A stretch of DNA of 64,000 bases, from the NCBI GenBank assembly GCA_012729675.1, contig JAAYCR010000070.1, positions 1 through 64,000 of the forward strand, in the 5' to 3' direction. How positions within the stretch are numbered: position 1 is the first letter of the stretch; every line of letters begins with the position of its first letter. The position numbers and the translations under genes were made by a program. The notes beneath the pieces are model-generated. The model ran no database searches. It had not been told where the DNA came from and saw only the letters and a program-made list of their open reading frames with translations. This document shows positions 8,449 to 17,235 of this stretch, one piece after another. This DNA is from Phycisphaerae bacterium. GTDB taxonomy: Bacteria > Planctomycetota > Phycisphaerae > Sedimentisphaerales > Anaerohalosphaeraceae.

Positions 8449-9391
8449 TCATCCGATGATCGTATTTGCCGGGTCGGGCAATCCGGCGCTGACCGGCGCG
8501 GTGTGCAGTTATTTGAGCATCAATCCGGGACAGGCGACGATTGAGCGGTTTCCGGACGGCGAAAAGCATATCAAGCTGGACTCTGAAGTGCGCGGGCGGG
8601 ATTGTTTTGTCGTGCAGCCGACCAGCCATCCGGTGGACGAAAATCTGGTCGAACTGCTGATCTTTCTGGATTGTCTGCGTCGCGCCAGCGCCGATCGCGT
8701 GACGGCGGTGGTGCCGTATTTCGGCTATGCCCGTCAGGATCGTAAAGACGCCGGGCGCGTGCCGATCACGGCCAAGCTGATCGCCAATGTCATTACCGCC
8801 GCCGGGGCAGACCGGGTGCTGTCGGTGGATATGCACGCCAAGCAGCTTCAGGGATTTTTTGATATTCCTATCGACCATCTGTCGGCCGAGCCGGTGATTA
8901 TCGAGTATCTCAAGAAGAAAAATATCAAGGATTTGACGGTGGTCGCCCCGGACGTCGGCAATATCAAGACAGCCTCGCGCTACGCGACGGCACTAGACGG
9001 CGAGTTGGCGATTATCCACAAGCGCCGTCTGTCGGGCAAAGAGGTGTTGTTTGAGGAGATCATCGGCAACGTCAAGGACCGCAACGTCGTGATGGTCGAT
9101 GATATGATTTCGACCGCCGGGACGATCTGCGGGGCGGCCCAGATGGTCAAAAAGCTCGGCGCCCGCCGTATCATCGCCGGTGCGACACACGGGGTCTTTG
9201 CCCCGCCGGCGGTAGAACGCCTGCAGGCGGCGCCGATTGACGAAATCGTGGTGACCGATACGATTCCGGTGCACGAAGAATCGCTGCAAGTCAAAAATTT
9301 GAACGTACTAAGTGTGGCCGAGCTGTTGGGCGAAGCGATCCGGCGGATTCACATGAACGAATCGGTCAGCTCGATGTTCGCGCAAAGATGA
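8441..9391 (+). CDS. prs: Ribose-phosphate pyrophosphokinase (PRPP synthetase)
   Basis: A 316-residue enzyme making PRPP from ribose 5-phosphate and ATP for nucleotide, His and Trp synthesis. The start at 8441 follows AAAGAGGAGG and overlaps the glmU stop. Diagnostic features are the RFPDGE region at the N-terminus, YFGYARQDRK, the metal-binding VDMHAKQLQGFFDIP, and the PRPP-binding loop MVDDMISTAGT. Length is typical of class I enzymes. The stop codon abuts a seven-unit heptad repeat array before rplY. Confidence 0.96.
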   Translation: MLNHPMIVFAGSGNPALTGAVCSYLSINPGQATIERFPDGEKHIKLDSEVRGRDCFVVQPTSHPVDENLVELLIFLDCLRRASADRVTAVVPYFGYARQDRKDAGRVPITAKLIANVITAAGADRVLSVDMHAKQLQGFFDIPIDHLSAEPVIIEYLKKKNIKDLTVVAPDVGNIKTASRYATALDGELAIIHKRRLSGKEVLFEEIIGNVKDRNVVMVDDMISTAGTICGAAQMVKKLGARRIIAGATHGVFAPPAVERLQAAPIDEIVVTDTIPVHEESLQVKNLNVLSVAELLGEAIRRIHMNESVSSMFAQR

Positions 9392-9439
9392 ACTAAAAAC
9401 TCAAAACAAATACTTTATACTAAGAACTTAGAACTATAA
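9391..9439. repeat. Heptad repeat array between prs and rplY
   Basis: About seven degenerate 7-nt units (AACTAAA, AACTCAA, AACAAAT, then ACTAAGA, ACTTAGA, ACTATAA) fill the gap from the prs stop to just before the rplY ribosome-binding site. It belongs to a family of 7-nt-periodic junction sequences seen across the window. Confidence 0.7.
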
Positions 9440-9449
9440 AGAGGATTTT

Positions 9450-10100
9450 ATGTCAACAAATGCAGTAGTATTGAAAGCGGACGTCCGGGACAAGTGGGGG
9501 TCGAACCAGTCGATTCGTCTTCGCAAAGAAGGCAAGCTGCCCGCAGTTGTCTATGGACACAAACAGACGCCGGTATCGATTGCCGTCGACGCCCGTGAGT
9601 TTGTCACCGGGCTGCACCACGGCCATCGACTCTTCAGCGTCGATCTGGGCGGCAAAAAGGAAACCCTTTTGCTCAAGGACGTGCAGTATGATTATCTGGG
9701 TAAAGAGGTGATTCACGCGGACTTGATTCGCGTCGATCTGAGCGAGCGGGCCACGGTCCAAGTGCCGCTGGACTTTCGCGGCGTCCCTAAGGGCACGACG
9801 ATGGGCGGCATTTTTGAAGAGACGTTGACGCAGATTGAGATCGAATGCGGCGTGACGGAGATTCCGGAATTAATCGGCGTGATCATCCGCGAGTTGGGCC
9901 TTAACGAAGGGCTTTACGCCAAAGACATTGAGCTGCCGGCCGGAGTGGTGCTTAAGACCGATCCGGATGCGCTGGTTGCGATTTGCCACGAGAGCAAGGC
10001 GGCCGCATCCGTTGAGGCCGAGGGCGAGGAAGGGGCCGAAGCGGCCGCCACCGAGCCGGAAGTCATTACGGAACGCAAGAAGGATGAAGAGTCCGATTAA
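9450..10100 (+). CDS. rplY: 50S ribosomal protein L25, Ctc/TL5 type
   Basis: A 216-residue 5S-rRNA-binding protein. The N-terminal L25 domain (about 1-95) includes IRLRKEGKLPAVVYG. The C-terminal TL5/Ctc beta domain (about 100-190) includes LDFRGVPKGTTMGGIFEE. An acidic Ala/Glu-rich tail follows. Two-domain Ctc proteins are usual outside gamma-proteobacteria and are commonly encoded between prs and pth, as here. AGAGGA precedes the start. Confidence 0.93.
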   Translation: MSTNAVVLKADVRDKWGSNQSIRLRKEGKLPAVVYGHKQTPVSIAVDAREFVTGLHHGHRLFSVDLGGKKETLLLKDVQYDYLGKEVIHADLIRVDLSERATVQVPLDFRGVPKGTTMGGIFEETLTQIEIECGVTEIPELIGVIIRELGLNEGLYAKDIELPAGVVLKTDPDALVAICHESKAAASVEAEGEEGAEAAATEPEVITERKKDEESD

Positions 10101-10129
10101 GGCGGCGGCTTTTTGCCGAGGCACGAGCT

Positions 10130-10795
10130 ATGGCGGATATGGCGTCGAATCTGTGCAATGACCTGTTTGACGGGTCGGCTCTATCAAAACCGAAATCGCA
10201 CGTGCGTCTGATTGTCGGGTTGGGCAATCCGGGGCCGCAGTATGACCGGACGCGGCATAATGTCGGCTTTATGGTGCTGGATGCGCTGGCCGAACGGTTG
10301 GGCGTCAGCATCGGCCGAAAGGCGTTTAATGCCCTGACCGGCGACGGGATGCTCGGCGATGTGAAGCTGATTTTGCTCAAGCCGCAGCAGTATATGAACC
10401 GCAGTGGTCACGCCGTGGCGACCGCGGCCGGGTTTTACAAGCTGACCGGGCAGGATGTAATGGTGGCGCTGGACGATTTGGCGCTGCCGGTCGGCCAACT
10501 TCGGATTCGGGCCAAAGGCTCGGCCGGCGGGCACAAAGGACTGAAAGACATCATCGCCCGGCTGAGGACAGATACGTTTGCCCGACTGCGGGTCGGCATC
10601 GGCGACAGCGGCCGACTGGATGCGGCCGATTATGTCTTGTCGCGATTCGGCGACGAAGAGCAGGCGGCCGTCAGGCAGGCGGTCGAGAAATCGGTCGAAG
10701 CGATCCTTTGCTGGGCGCAGCACGACGTTGAGACCGCGATGAATCGGTATAACAGCCGCGGCGCAGAAGCGCCGGACGGCACGGAACAAAAATAA
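10130..10795 (+). CDS. pth: Peptidyl-tRNA hydrolase
   Basis: A 221-residue enzyme that releases peptides from stalled peptidyl-tRNA. The core starts with RLIVGLGNPGPQYDRTRHNV, containing the catalytic His of the RHN motif. It continues with KPQQYMNRSGHAV, the catalytic Asp in ALDDLALP, and GSAGGHKGLKDII. Most Pth proteins start right at the core; here about 25 extra residues precede it. A GTG at 10202 would give a normal-sized protein of about 197 residues. The ATG at 10130 has only a weak upstream GGCACGAG, so the start is uncertain. Confidence 0.93.
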   Translation: MADMASNLCNDLFDGSALSKPKSHVRLIVGLGNPGPQYDRTRHNVGFMVLDALAERLGVSIGRKAFNALTGDGMLGDVKLILLKPQQYMNRSGHAVATAAGFYKLTGQDVMVALDDLALPVGQLRIRAKGSAGGHKGLKDIIARLRTDTFARLRVGIGDSGRLDAADYVLSRFGDEEQAAVRQAVEKSVEAILCWAQHDVETAMNRYNSRGAEAPDGTEQK

Positions 10796-10870
10796 ACGGC
10801 GGCAGCAGACCGCATAAGACAATAAAAACAGAACCCTAATAGAGAATAATCTCAATCGGGAGGTACTAAT

Positions 10871-11335
10871 TTGGAAACGGCAGTAAAACGATTATACGAA
10901 GGCTTGTTTCTGGTGGATTCGGCGCTGGCGGCGTCGGACTGGCAGATGATCAACGACACGATCCAGAAGATTCTGGACAAAGTCGGCGCCGATGTGGTGT
11001 CATTCCGCAAATGGGACGAACGCAAACTGACCTATGACATCCGGCGGGTATCGCGCGGGACGTATATCCTGGTCTATTTCAACTGCGATCCGCTTCGGAT
11101 TCATGAAATCGAGCGCGACGTGCAGTTGTCCGAGACGCTGATGCGGGCAATGATCCTGCGGGCCGACCAGATGAGTTCGGCGGAGATCGAAAAGCCGACG
11201 CCGGCCATGGTCGCCGAGACACAAGCGGCCGACGCCAAAGCCTCGTCAGAGGCAGCGAATGCCGAGGACAGCGATGACTCCGAAGATGACGATCTGGATG
11301 ATGCCGACACAGCCGACGATGTTGAGTCACTTTAA
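10871..11335 (+). CDS. rpsF: 30S ribosomal protein S6
   Basis: A 154-residue S6 protein starting at a TTG (10871) that follows a good GGGAGG ribosome-binding site. The core (1-100) has the typical YEGLFLVD opening and the RKLTYDIRRVSRGTYILVYF strand. S6 binds 16S rRNA together with S18, encoded two genes later. The C-terminus is a long acidic, Ala/Asp/Glu-rich tail of about 45 residues, a natural variation in this family. It starts the rpsF-ssb-rpsR-rplI-dnaB block. Confidence 0.94.
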   Translation: METAVKRLYEGLFLVDSALAASDWQMINDTIQKILDKVGADVVSFRKWDERKLTYDIRRVSRGTYILVYFNCDPLRIHEIERDVQLSETLMRAMILRADQMSSAEIEKPTPAMVAETQAADAKASSEAANAEDSDDSEDDDLDDADTADDVESL

Positions 11336-11384
11336 CCGGCGGCAGAACGCGATAACCTGGATCTTTCCAAAAGGACGGTGAGCG

Positions 11385-11858
11385 ATGGCGAGTTTGAATA
11401 AAGTATTGCTGATGGGCAACCTGACGCGCGATCCGGAGCTTCGATTTTTGCCCGGCCCCACCCAGATGCCGGTGGTTGAGTTTGGTTTGGCCATTAACCG
11501 GCGATTTAAAAAACAGGACGGTTCACAGGGCGAAGATACGTGCTTTGTGGATTGTCAGTTGTTCGGAAAACGTGCCGAAGTGGTCAATAAATATTTCAAA
11601 AAAGGTGAGCCGATCTTTGTCGAAGGTCGCTTAAAATATGACCAGTGGCAGGCACAGGACGGCACAAAGAAAAGCAGACTTCGGATTTCCGTCGAAAACT
11701 TTGAGTTTATCGGCAAAGGCGGCGGTGGCGGACAGGGTGGAGGCCAGGGCGGCGGTTACGGCGGCGGCTACGGCGGCCAAGCGGCCCCAGCGCCCGGCGG
11801 CGACTTTGGCGGTGAGATGGACGTGCCTCTCGGCGGCGACGACGACATACCGTTTTAA
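11385..11858 (+). CDS. ssb: Single-stranded DNA-binding protein
   Basis: A 157-residue SSB. The OB-fold occupies about 1-110 (NKVLLMGNLTRDPELRFLPG at the N-terminus, KGEPIFVEGRLKYDQWQ in the middle). A Gly-rich flexible linker follows, then the acidic tip GGDDDIPF that recruits partner proteins. The canonical tip DDDIPF shows the gene is complete. Located between the partner ribosomal genes rpsF and rpsR, a very common arrangement. Confidence 0.96.
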   Translation: MASLNKVLLMGNLTRDPELRFLPGPTQMPVVEFGLAINRRFKKQDGSQGEDTCFVDCQLFGKRAEVVNKYFKKGEPIFVEGRLKYDQWQAQDGTKKSRLRISVENFEFIGKGGGGGQGGGQGGGYGGGYGGQAAPAPGGDFGGEMDVPLGGDDDIPF

Positions 11859-11893
11859 TTGACGATTGATTATTGATTAGTGACTATTGAAAC
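11859..11893. repeat. Heptad repeat array between ssb and rpsR
   Basis: Five contiguous 7-nt units (TTGACGA, TTGATTA, TTGATTA, GTGACTA, TTGAAAC) begin immediately after the ssb stop. The TTGACGA unit recurs at 14122-14135 and, inverted, at 24134-24154. Confidence 0.75.
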
Positions 11894-11913
11894 TATAACA
11901 GGGAAAAAATGTT

Positions 11914-12177
11914 ATGAGAATGATGAAGAAACCAAGTACGAATCCGCGACGGAAACGCACACTGACGACCATTCGCGAGCAGACCCAATGTCGCTTTTGC
12001 CGGGAAGGCAAAGACTACATCGATTACAAAGACCTCGATACGCTGAGCAAACTCCTGTCCAACCGCGGCAAGATCTTTTCGCGCAAGCGCAGCGGCAACT
12101 GTGCGGGCTGTCAGCGCAAGGTCAAGCGGGCGATCAAACGGGCACGGTTTATGGCGCTGCTGCCGTACACCAATTAA
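11914..12177 (+). CDS. rpsR: 30S ribosomal protein S18
   Basis: An 87-residue basic protein with the S18 core YIDYKDLDTLSKLLSNRGKI and the terminal KRAIKRARFMALLPYT. It retains two Cys pairs, CRFC near residues 26-29 and CAGC near 63-66, so it is the Cys-containing, possibly zinc-binding form of S18. It partners S6 on the 30S platform. Start at 11914, with the second Met at position 3. Confidence 0.95.
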   Translation: MRMMKKPSTNPRRKRTLTTIREQTQCRFCREGKDYIDYKDLDTLSKLLSNRGKIFSRKRSGNCAGCQRKVKRAIKRARFMALLPYTN

Positions 12178-12239
12178 CGGGTCGATACAGGTCAAACGGC
12201 GAATAATCTCAAACGGATTCAAGATACAGGAGTGTCACA

Positions 12240-12728
12240 ATGAAGTTATTGTTACGTGATGATGTCGAAAAGCTGGGGTGGCTTGGCGATATAGTCGAGG
12301 TAAAAAATGGATATGCCCGCAATTACTTGATCCCACAGGGTCTTGCGGTCGTTCCGACCGAAGGCAATATCAAGGCGCTGGCCGATGAAAAAGCCCGCCG
12401 GGCCGAGGCTCGCCGGCTGGTACGCGCCCAAATAGAGCGTCTGGTTACGGCCGTTCAGGGGGCCGAAGTGGTCATCGCGGCCAAGGCCAACGAGCAAGGC
12501 CACCTGTTCGGGTCGGTGACCGAGCATGATATTGCTGATAATTTACGCAAACAAGGCTTTGACGTTGCGGACGAAATGGTTAAAATGAGCGGTCATATCA
12601 AGGACCTTGGCGTCAGCGAGGTCACGGTTCGCGCGGCGGCCGACTTGCTGGCGACGGTTCAGGTGATGGTGGTCTCACAGGAACAGACCGTTGACGCAGC
12701 ACAAGAAAGCAATATCTCGGAAGAATGA
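12240..12728 (+). CDS. rplI: 50S ribosomal protein L9
   Basis: A 162-residue L9 with the N-terminal RNA-binding domain (MKLLLRDDVEKLGWLGDIVE, then the NGYARNYLIPQGLA signature), a long connecting helix and the C-terminal domain. A clear AGGAG precedes the start. The C-terminal coding sequence overlaps the proposed dnaB start by 38 nt. Confidence 0.96.
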   Translation: MKLLLRDDVEKLGWLGDIVEVKNGYARNYLIPQGLAVVPTEGNIKALADEKARRAEARRLVRAQIERLVTAVQGAEVVIAAKANEQGHLFGSVTEHDIADNLRKQGFDVADEMVKMSGHIKDLGVSEVTVRAAADLLATVQVMVVSQEQTVDAAQESNISEE

Positions 12729-14100
12729 GTCTCTTTCACTGAGCGATACGGCCCTGCAGGACGTTTTGGCCGGTCGCAAGATGCCGGCCTCCCCTGAGGC
12801 GGAGGCCTCGGTGCTGGCGTCGATGATTTTGGATCGCGACTGCATCGGCCCGGTGGTTGAGGTGATGCAGGCCGATTATTTCTCCCGGACCGAACACCGG
12901 TTGATTTATGAGGCGGTTCTTCGCCTGTATGAGGCCAACAGCAGCATCGATCTGGTGCTGCTTCGCAACGAACTGAAGAAGCTGGACAGTCTCGATGCAG
13001 TCGGAGGAGTGGAATATCTCGTCAAGGTGGCCGAATCGGTGCCGACGGTAGCCAATGCGGAGTATTACGCCAACATCGTACGCGAAAAGGCGATGCTGCG
13101 CGAGCTGGCGCGGACGTGTGCAGAGGTGATGCAGGACGCATGCGACGAAACGGGCGAGGTCGGCGAGAAACTCGACCGCGCCGAGCAAAAGGTCTTTGCC
13201 GTAACGGAAAAGAAGATCACCGGCGCGGCGGTTCCGATCAAGACGCTGATTACCGAGACGTTTGAGGCGATTGACGCCCGCAAAGGCTCGCATGTGACGG
13301 GGCTGCCGACGGGCTTTGAAGAGCTTAACCAGATGCTGTGCGGCCTGCAGAACGGAGAGATGATTATCATCGCCGCACGGCCCAGTATGGGCAAGACCAG
13401 CTTTGCGATCAATATGGCCGAGCATCAGGCCGCCGATGAGGACCTTGCGGTGGTCATTTTCTCTCTTGAAATGGGACGCCAGCAGTTGGTCGAGCGGATG
13501 TTGTGCAGCCGGTCGGGGGTGGATTCGCAACTGGTGCGCAAAGGGATGCTTAGCACCGAGCAGTTCGGGCAATTGCAGCAGGCCGGAGCGGAGTTGTATC
13601 AGAAACCGCTGTTTATCGACGATACGCCCGGCCTGACGCCGATGATGATCCGCGCCAAGTGCCGGCGGCTTAAGAGCCAGTACAATATTCAGGCGGTCTA
13701 TATCGATTATATGCAGTTGATGAGTCTGGGCGGTTATACAGAATCGCGACAGCAGGAAATCAGCACGATCTCGCGGCAGCTTAAGGCGCTGGCGCGGGAA
13801 CTGAACGTGCCGGTAGTGGTGCTTAGCCAGCTCAACCGCGCCGCCGAAGGCCGCGAGGGGCATCGCCCGCGGATGAGCGATCTGCGCGAAAGCGGCAGTA
13901 TCGAGCAGGACGCCGACGTGGTGATCCTGCTGCATCGCGAGGACTACTACCATCGCGGCGACACCGACTGGGAAGAAAACAATGTCGCCGAAGTGATCAT
14001 TGCCAAACAACGTAACGGTCCGACGGGCGTGGTGGAACTGATCTTTGACGGACGGTTGACGCGGTTTAAGCCGAAGTTTCACGAACCGGCGCCGTTTTAA
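12691..14100 (+). CDS. dnaB: Replicative DNA helicase
   Basis: A 469-residue (at most) hexameric helicase. The N-terminal domain begins around PASPEAEASVLASMILD. The RecA-like ATPase domain has Walker A ARPSMGKTS, then Walker B with VYIDYMQLMS, and the arginine-finger region SRQLKALARELNVPVVVLSQ. The start is unclear: the TTG at 12691 lies inside rplI behind CAGGA, while the ATG at 12781 gives 439 residues with no Shine-Dalgarno but a more usual N-terminus. Either way translation is probably coupled to rplI. Confidence 0.94.
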   Translation: MTQHKKAISRKNESLSLSDTALQDVLAGRKMPASPEAEASVLASMILDRDCIGPVVEVMQADYFSRTEHRLIYEAVLRLYEANSSIDLVLLRNELKKLDSLDAVGGVEYLVKVAESVPTVANAEYYANIVREKAMLRELARTCAEVMQDACDETGEVGEKLDRAEQKVFAVTEKKITGAAVPIKTLITETFEAIDARKGSHVTGLPTGFEELNQMLCGLQNGEMIIIAARPSMGKTSFAINMAEHQAADEDLAVVIFSLEMGRQQLVERMLCSRSGVDSQLVRKGMLSTEQFGQLQQAGAELYQKPLFIDDTPGLTPMMIRAKCRRLKSQYNIQAVYIDYMQLMSLGGYTESRQQEISTISRQLKALARELNVPVVVLSQLNRAAEGREGHRPRMSDLRESGSIEQDADVVILLHREDYYHRGDTDWEENNVAEVIIAKQRNGPTGVVELIFDGRLTRFKPKFHEPAPF

Positions 14101-14114
14101 CTGACCAGGGACGC

Positions 14115-14135
14115 TGGACAATTGACGATTGACGA
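14115..14135. repeat. Short heptad repeats after dnaB
   Basis: TGGACAA, TTGACGA, TTGACGA: three 7-nt units in the short gap between dnaB and bamA, sharing the TTGACGA unit with the ssb-rpsR junction. Confidence 0.6.
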
Positions 14136-14165
14136 AGAAAGATTCTTATGCACAGGGAGGTAACA

Positions 14166-16475
14166 ATGCGATTGATGGCGGGTTGGATGTTGACGGCGTT
14201 GTGTTTGACGTCAGGGATTTGTACGGCACAGTCGGCAACGGCGGCCGAGGCGGAGGGGTTGTCCATCGGGCGTGTGGAAGCGGCCGGTAATGTAACACTG
14301 ACGCGAAGTGAAATTCTGGCAGCGACCAGTCTTCGGCCCGGCCAGCGGTTCAGCGCCGTCGAGGCCTCGGCGGATGTCCAACGCATCGCATCCCTCGGTC
14401 CGGTCGAGACGGCCTATTATACGACCGGGATTGCCGACGGCCGGGTCACACTGACGTATGAGGTGGTGGAAAAAAATCTGGTGCGCACGCTGGTGTTGCG
14501 CGGCAACAAGGGCATCGGCGATTCACGGCTGCTCAATGAATTGACCTTTACGCAAGGCGATTATCTGGATGCTTTTGCGGTGCGGACCGGACGCGACGCC
14601 ATCGAAGCATTCTATCACAAACGCGGATACGCCTGGGCGACGGTCACGCTCAACGAGGCGGCGATGCTGGTCGGGCAGGTGGAGTATATCATCGAGGAAG
14701 GCCCCCGGCCCAAGATTAAGAAAGTGCGGTTTTCAGGCAACCAATCGTTCACAGACAGCGAATTGAAAAAGGCTGTCAATACCAAACCCCGCAAGCTGCT
14801 GATTTTTCAGGAATATTACAATATCGAACGGGTGGATGAGGACGAGCAAAAACTGATCGATGTCTATCAGAAACGAGCATTTCTGGACGTGAAGGTCTCC
14901 AGCGAGGTGGTGTTTGATGACGACAAAAAAACCGCCGAAGTGATCTTTCATATCGAAGAAGGACCGGTTTATCTGGTTGACTCGATTCGCTTTACAGGAC
15001 ATACGTTTTTTGATCAAGCCCAACTGCGTCAGGACTTGCGGCTGCGCGAGGACTTCTATTACAGTCACGATCGCGCCGAGTTTGACGCCAGAAAGATTCG
15101 CGGGCGGTATCTGGAGTTGGGCTTTGTCGAGGCGCAGGTTGAACTGAAACGAGTGTTTCTGCCCGGCGCACGGGTGGCGGTCGAGTTTGTCGTCACCGAA
15201 GGGCCGCGATTCCGCATCGGCGAGGTGATGATTACGGGCAATACATCGCTTAAAGACCATTCCATCCGCCGCGTGCTGGATGAGGAAGGGTTTGAGCCGG
15301 GGGCGTGGTATGACGCCGACGACGCTAGCGGAATCGGCAACGGTGAGTTGGAACAGATCGTTCAGCATACGATTGTGGCCGAATCGGTGGTGATTACCCC
15401 GACCGGCGACGCCCCGGACACGCGCGACGCGATGGTCAATATTCGGGAAGGACAGACCGGCTCGATTATGTTCGGCGCCGGTGTGGCAAGCGACGCCGGC
15501 ATCATCGGCAGCATCACCCTGGATCAGCGGAATTTTGACATTACTGACTGGCCCGAAAGTTTTGGCGACTTATTCACCGGTAAAGCATTTCGCGGGGCCG
15601 GCCAGAGGATGCGGATCGCCCTGAACCCCGGCACGGTCTATAGCACCTACTCGATCAATTTCACCGAACCGTATCTGTACGATCAGCCGGTGTCGCTGAA
15701 TGTGGGGGGAGCGAGTTTTTCGCGGTATCGCGAATCTTGGGACGAAGGCCGGCTGACCGGGTCGCTCAGCCTGGAACGACGCTATCGGGATGATTGGCGG
15801 AGGGGGATTGCGTTCCGGGGCGAACAGGTGCGCATCAGCAACCTTGATGCGGATGTGCCCAAGGAGATATTCGACGTTAAGGGCGACAACATACTGTACG
15901 GTACGCGGTTTTATGTCAGACGCGATCGCACCGACAGCTCCTATTTGCCGACGCAGGGCTACAATTTTGACGCCGGTTACGAACAGATCTTCGGCGACTT
16001 TACTTTCGGCATCCTCAGCGGCACACAGCGTTGGTATAAGACGCTGTATGAAGATCTGGCCGAAAACAAGACCGTACTGGAGACGAAGATTCACGCCGGT
16101 ACGGTCATCGGCACCGCGCCGATGTTTGAAAAATTCCATGCCGGCGGGCTGGGGTCGATTCGCGGGTTTCGCTATCGCGGCGTCAGCCCGCGCAAAGGGC
16201 CGGACGACGATCCGATTGGCAGCGACTGGCTGATCATGGGCAGCGCTGAAGTCGCCATCCCGCTGGGCAGCCAGACGTTTGCGTGGCTGTTTTTCGGCGA
16301 TGTGGGGATGATCGATTCCGGACCGATACGGATGTCGCTTGGCACGGGAATACAGGTGATGATTCCTCAGTTCTTCGGCCCGGTGCCGATGCGGTTTGAA
16401 CTGGCCAGCCCGCTGACCAAGGACGACAAAGATGAGACGCAGGCGTTCAGCTTCTCGGTCGGTGCGCTGTTTTAA
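14166..16475 (+). CDS. bamA: Outer membrane assembly factor BamA (Omp85)
   Basis: A 769-residue outer-membrane protein that inserts beta-barrels. Start at 14166, directly behind GGGAGG; the ATG at 14148 lacks such a site. A signal peptide (about 1-25) is followed by consecutive POTRA domains (about 30-410), each with the VRFSGNQSF / ITGNTSL type of strand. The C-terminal bacterial surface antigen barrel (about 430-769) includes the lid-lock loop motif GGLGSIRGFRYRGVSP (VRGY/F type) and ends in Phe. Skp and lipid A genes follow, forming an envelope operon. Confidence 0.95.
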   Translation: MRLMAGWMLTALCLTSGICTAQSATAAEAEGLSIGRVEAAGNVTLTRSEILAATSLRPGQRFSAVEASADVQRIASLGPVETAYYTTGIADGRVTLTYEVVEKNLVRTLVLRGNKGIGDSRLLNELTFTQGDYLDAFAVRTGRDAIEAFYHKRGYAWATVTLNEAAMLVGQVEYIIEEGPRPKIKKVRFSGNQSFTDSELKKAVNTKPRKLLIFQEYYNIERVDEDEQKLIDVYQKRAFLDVKVSSEVVFDDDKKTAEVIFHIEEGPVYLVDSIRFTGHTFFDQAQLRQDLRLREDFYYSHDRAEFDARKIRGRYLELGFVEAQVELKRVFLPGARVAVEFVVTEGPRFRIGEVMITGNTSLKDHSIRRVLDEEGFEPGAWYDADDASGIGNGELEQIVQHTIVAESVVITPTGDAPDTRDAMVNIREGQTGSIMFGAGVASDAGIIGSITLDQRNFDITDWPESFGDLFTGKAFRGAGQRMRIALNPGTVYSTYSINFTEPYLYDQPVSLNVGGASFSRYRESWDEGRLTGSLSLERRYRDDWRRGIAFRGEQVRISNLDADVPKEIFDVKGDNILYGTRFYVRRDRTDSSYLPTQGYNFDAGYEQIFGDFTFGILSGTQRWYKTLYEDLAENKTVLETKIHAGTVIGTAPMFEKFHAGGLGSIRGFRYRGVSPRKGPDDDPIGSDWLIMGSAEVAIPLGSQTFAWLFFGDVGMIDSGPIRMSLGTGIQVMIPQFFGPVPMRFELASPLTKDDKDETQAFSFSVGALF

Positions 16476-16479
16476 GAAA

Positions 16480-16625
16480 GATTAAAGTTTAAAAAGCAAA
16501 GATTAAAGATGTGGAATCGGCCGTTGGCCGAGCCATATAATCGGTATCGGGTATTGGTGTGGTATTTTAAGACTTGTATCCGGCTTCTGAAATTTGAAAT
16601 TTGAAATCTAAATTTTAAAACGAAA
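16480..16625. repeat. AT-rich heptad-periodic sequence before skp
   Basis: Two 7-nt-periodic arms flank a short unique core. The left arm (about 16480-16510) repeats AAAGATT-like units; the right arm (about 16590-16620) repeats TGAAATT-like units. The core holds a GGCCGTTGGCC hairpin. It lies in the 158-nt bamA-skp gap. Confidence 0.55.
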
Positions 16626-16633
16626 GGACTGTA

Positions 16634-17224
16634 ATGAAGACACGAATAATAATCGCAATGGCGATAGGGGCGGTTTTGATGGCGGGAGTTCGGTGGCAGG
16701 GAAATCTTCAAGCCGATGCTTTGGGCGCGGCCAAGGTGGCGGTAGTGGATGTCACGCGCGTGCTGGAAAACAGCAAGAAACATCAGGCCTGGCAGCAGAA
16801 GATGGAAACTGAGCAGAAGCAGATGCGGGCGGAATTCGACGCGATGCAAAGCGAGTTGGAAACGCTGGATCAGCAGCTTCGGGGGGGGGTGTTGCGGCGC
16901 GGCAGTGAGGACTATCTCAAATACGCCCGTCAGTTTGCCGAAAAGAAGGCCGTGCTGGATGCCCGCGTTGCCTTTTATGATGACAAGGTGACCGCCGAAA
17001 TGCAGTCCTGGACGGAAGAACTGTACAAGACGCTGATAGTCGTCGTCGATCGCGTCGCCCAACAAAAGGGCATTGATCTGGTGCTGGCGACCGAACAACT
17101 GGATCTGCCGGCGCCGAGTCTGCGGGACTTTATGCTGACGATCAAGACCAATAAGGTACTGTACAATCATTCCAATCTTGATATTACTACCGAGGTGCTG
17201 GCGGGCTTGGACAGTCAGTTGTAA
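16634..17224 (+). CDS. skp: OmpH/Skp family periplasmic chaperone
   Basis: A 196-residue secreted, helix-rich protein. The N-terminal signal MKTRIIIAMAIGAVLMAG is followed by the Skp beta segment (KVAVVDVTRVLENSK). A long charged coiled coil (about 55-130) and a second beta/helix segment (GIDLVLATEQLDLP) follow. Skp chaperones hold unfolded outer-membrane proteins for BamA, and the gene lies between bamA and lpxD as in many Gram-negatives. A run of nine G at about 16881 in the coding sequence is a possible slippage site. Confidence 0.85.
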   Translation: MKTRIIIAMAIGAVLMAGVRWQGNLQADALGAAKVAVVDVTRVLENSKKHQAWQQKMETEQKQMRAEFDAMQSELETLDQQLRGGVLRRGSEDYLKYARQFAEKKAVLDARVAFYDDKVTAEMQSWTEELYKTLIVVVDRVAQQKGIDLVLATEQLDLPAPSLRDFMLTIKTNKVLYNHSNLDITTEVLAGLDSQL

Positions 17225-17235
17225 TTTCGTCGTTC

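Noticed and set aside
9391-9439. CRISPR-like repeats in heptad arrays
   Set aside because: Units are 7 nt without spacers and no cas genes occur in the window.
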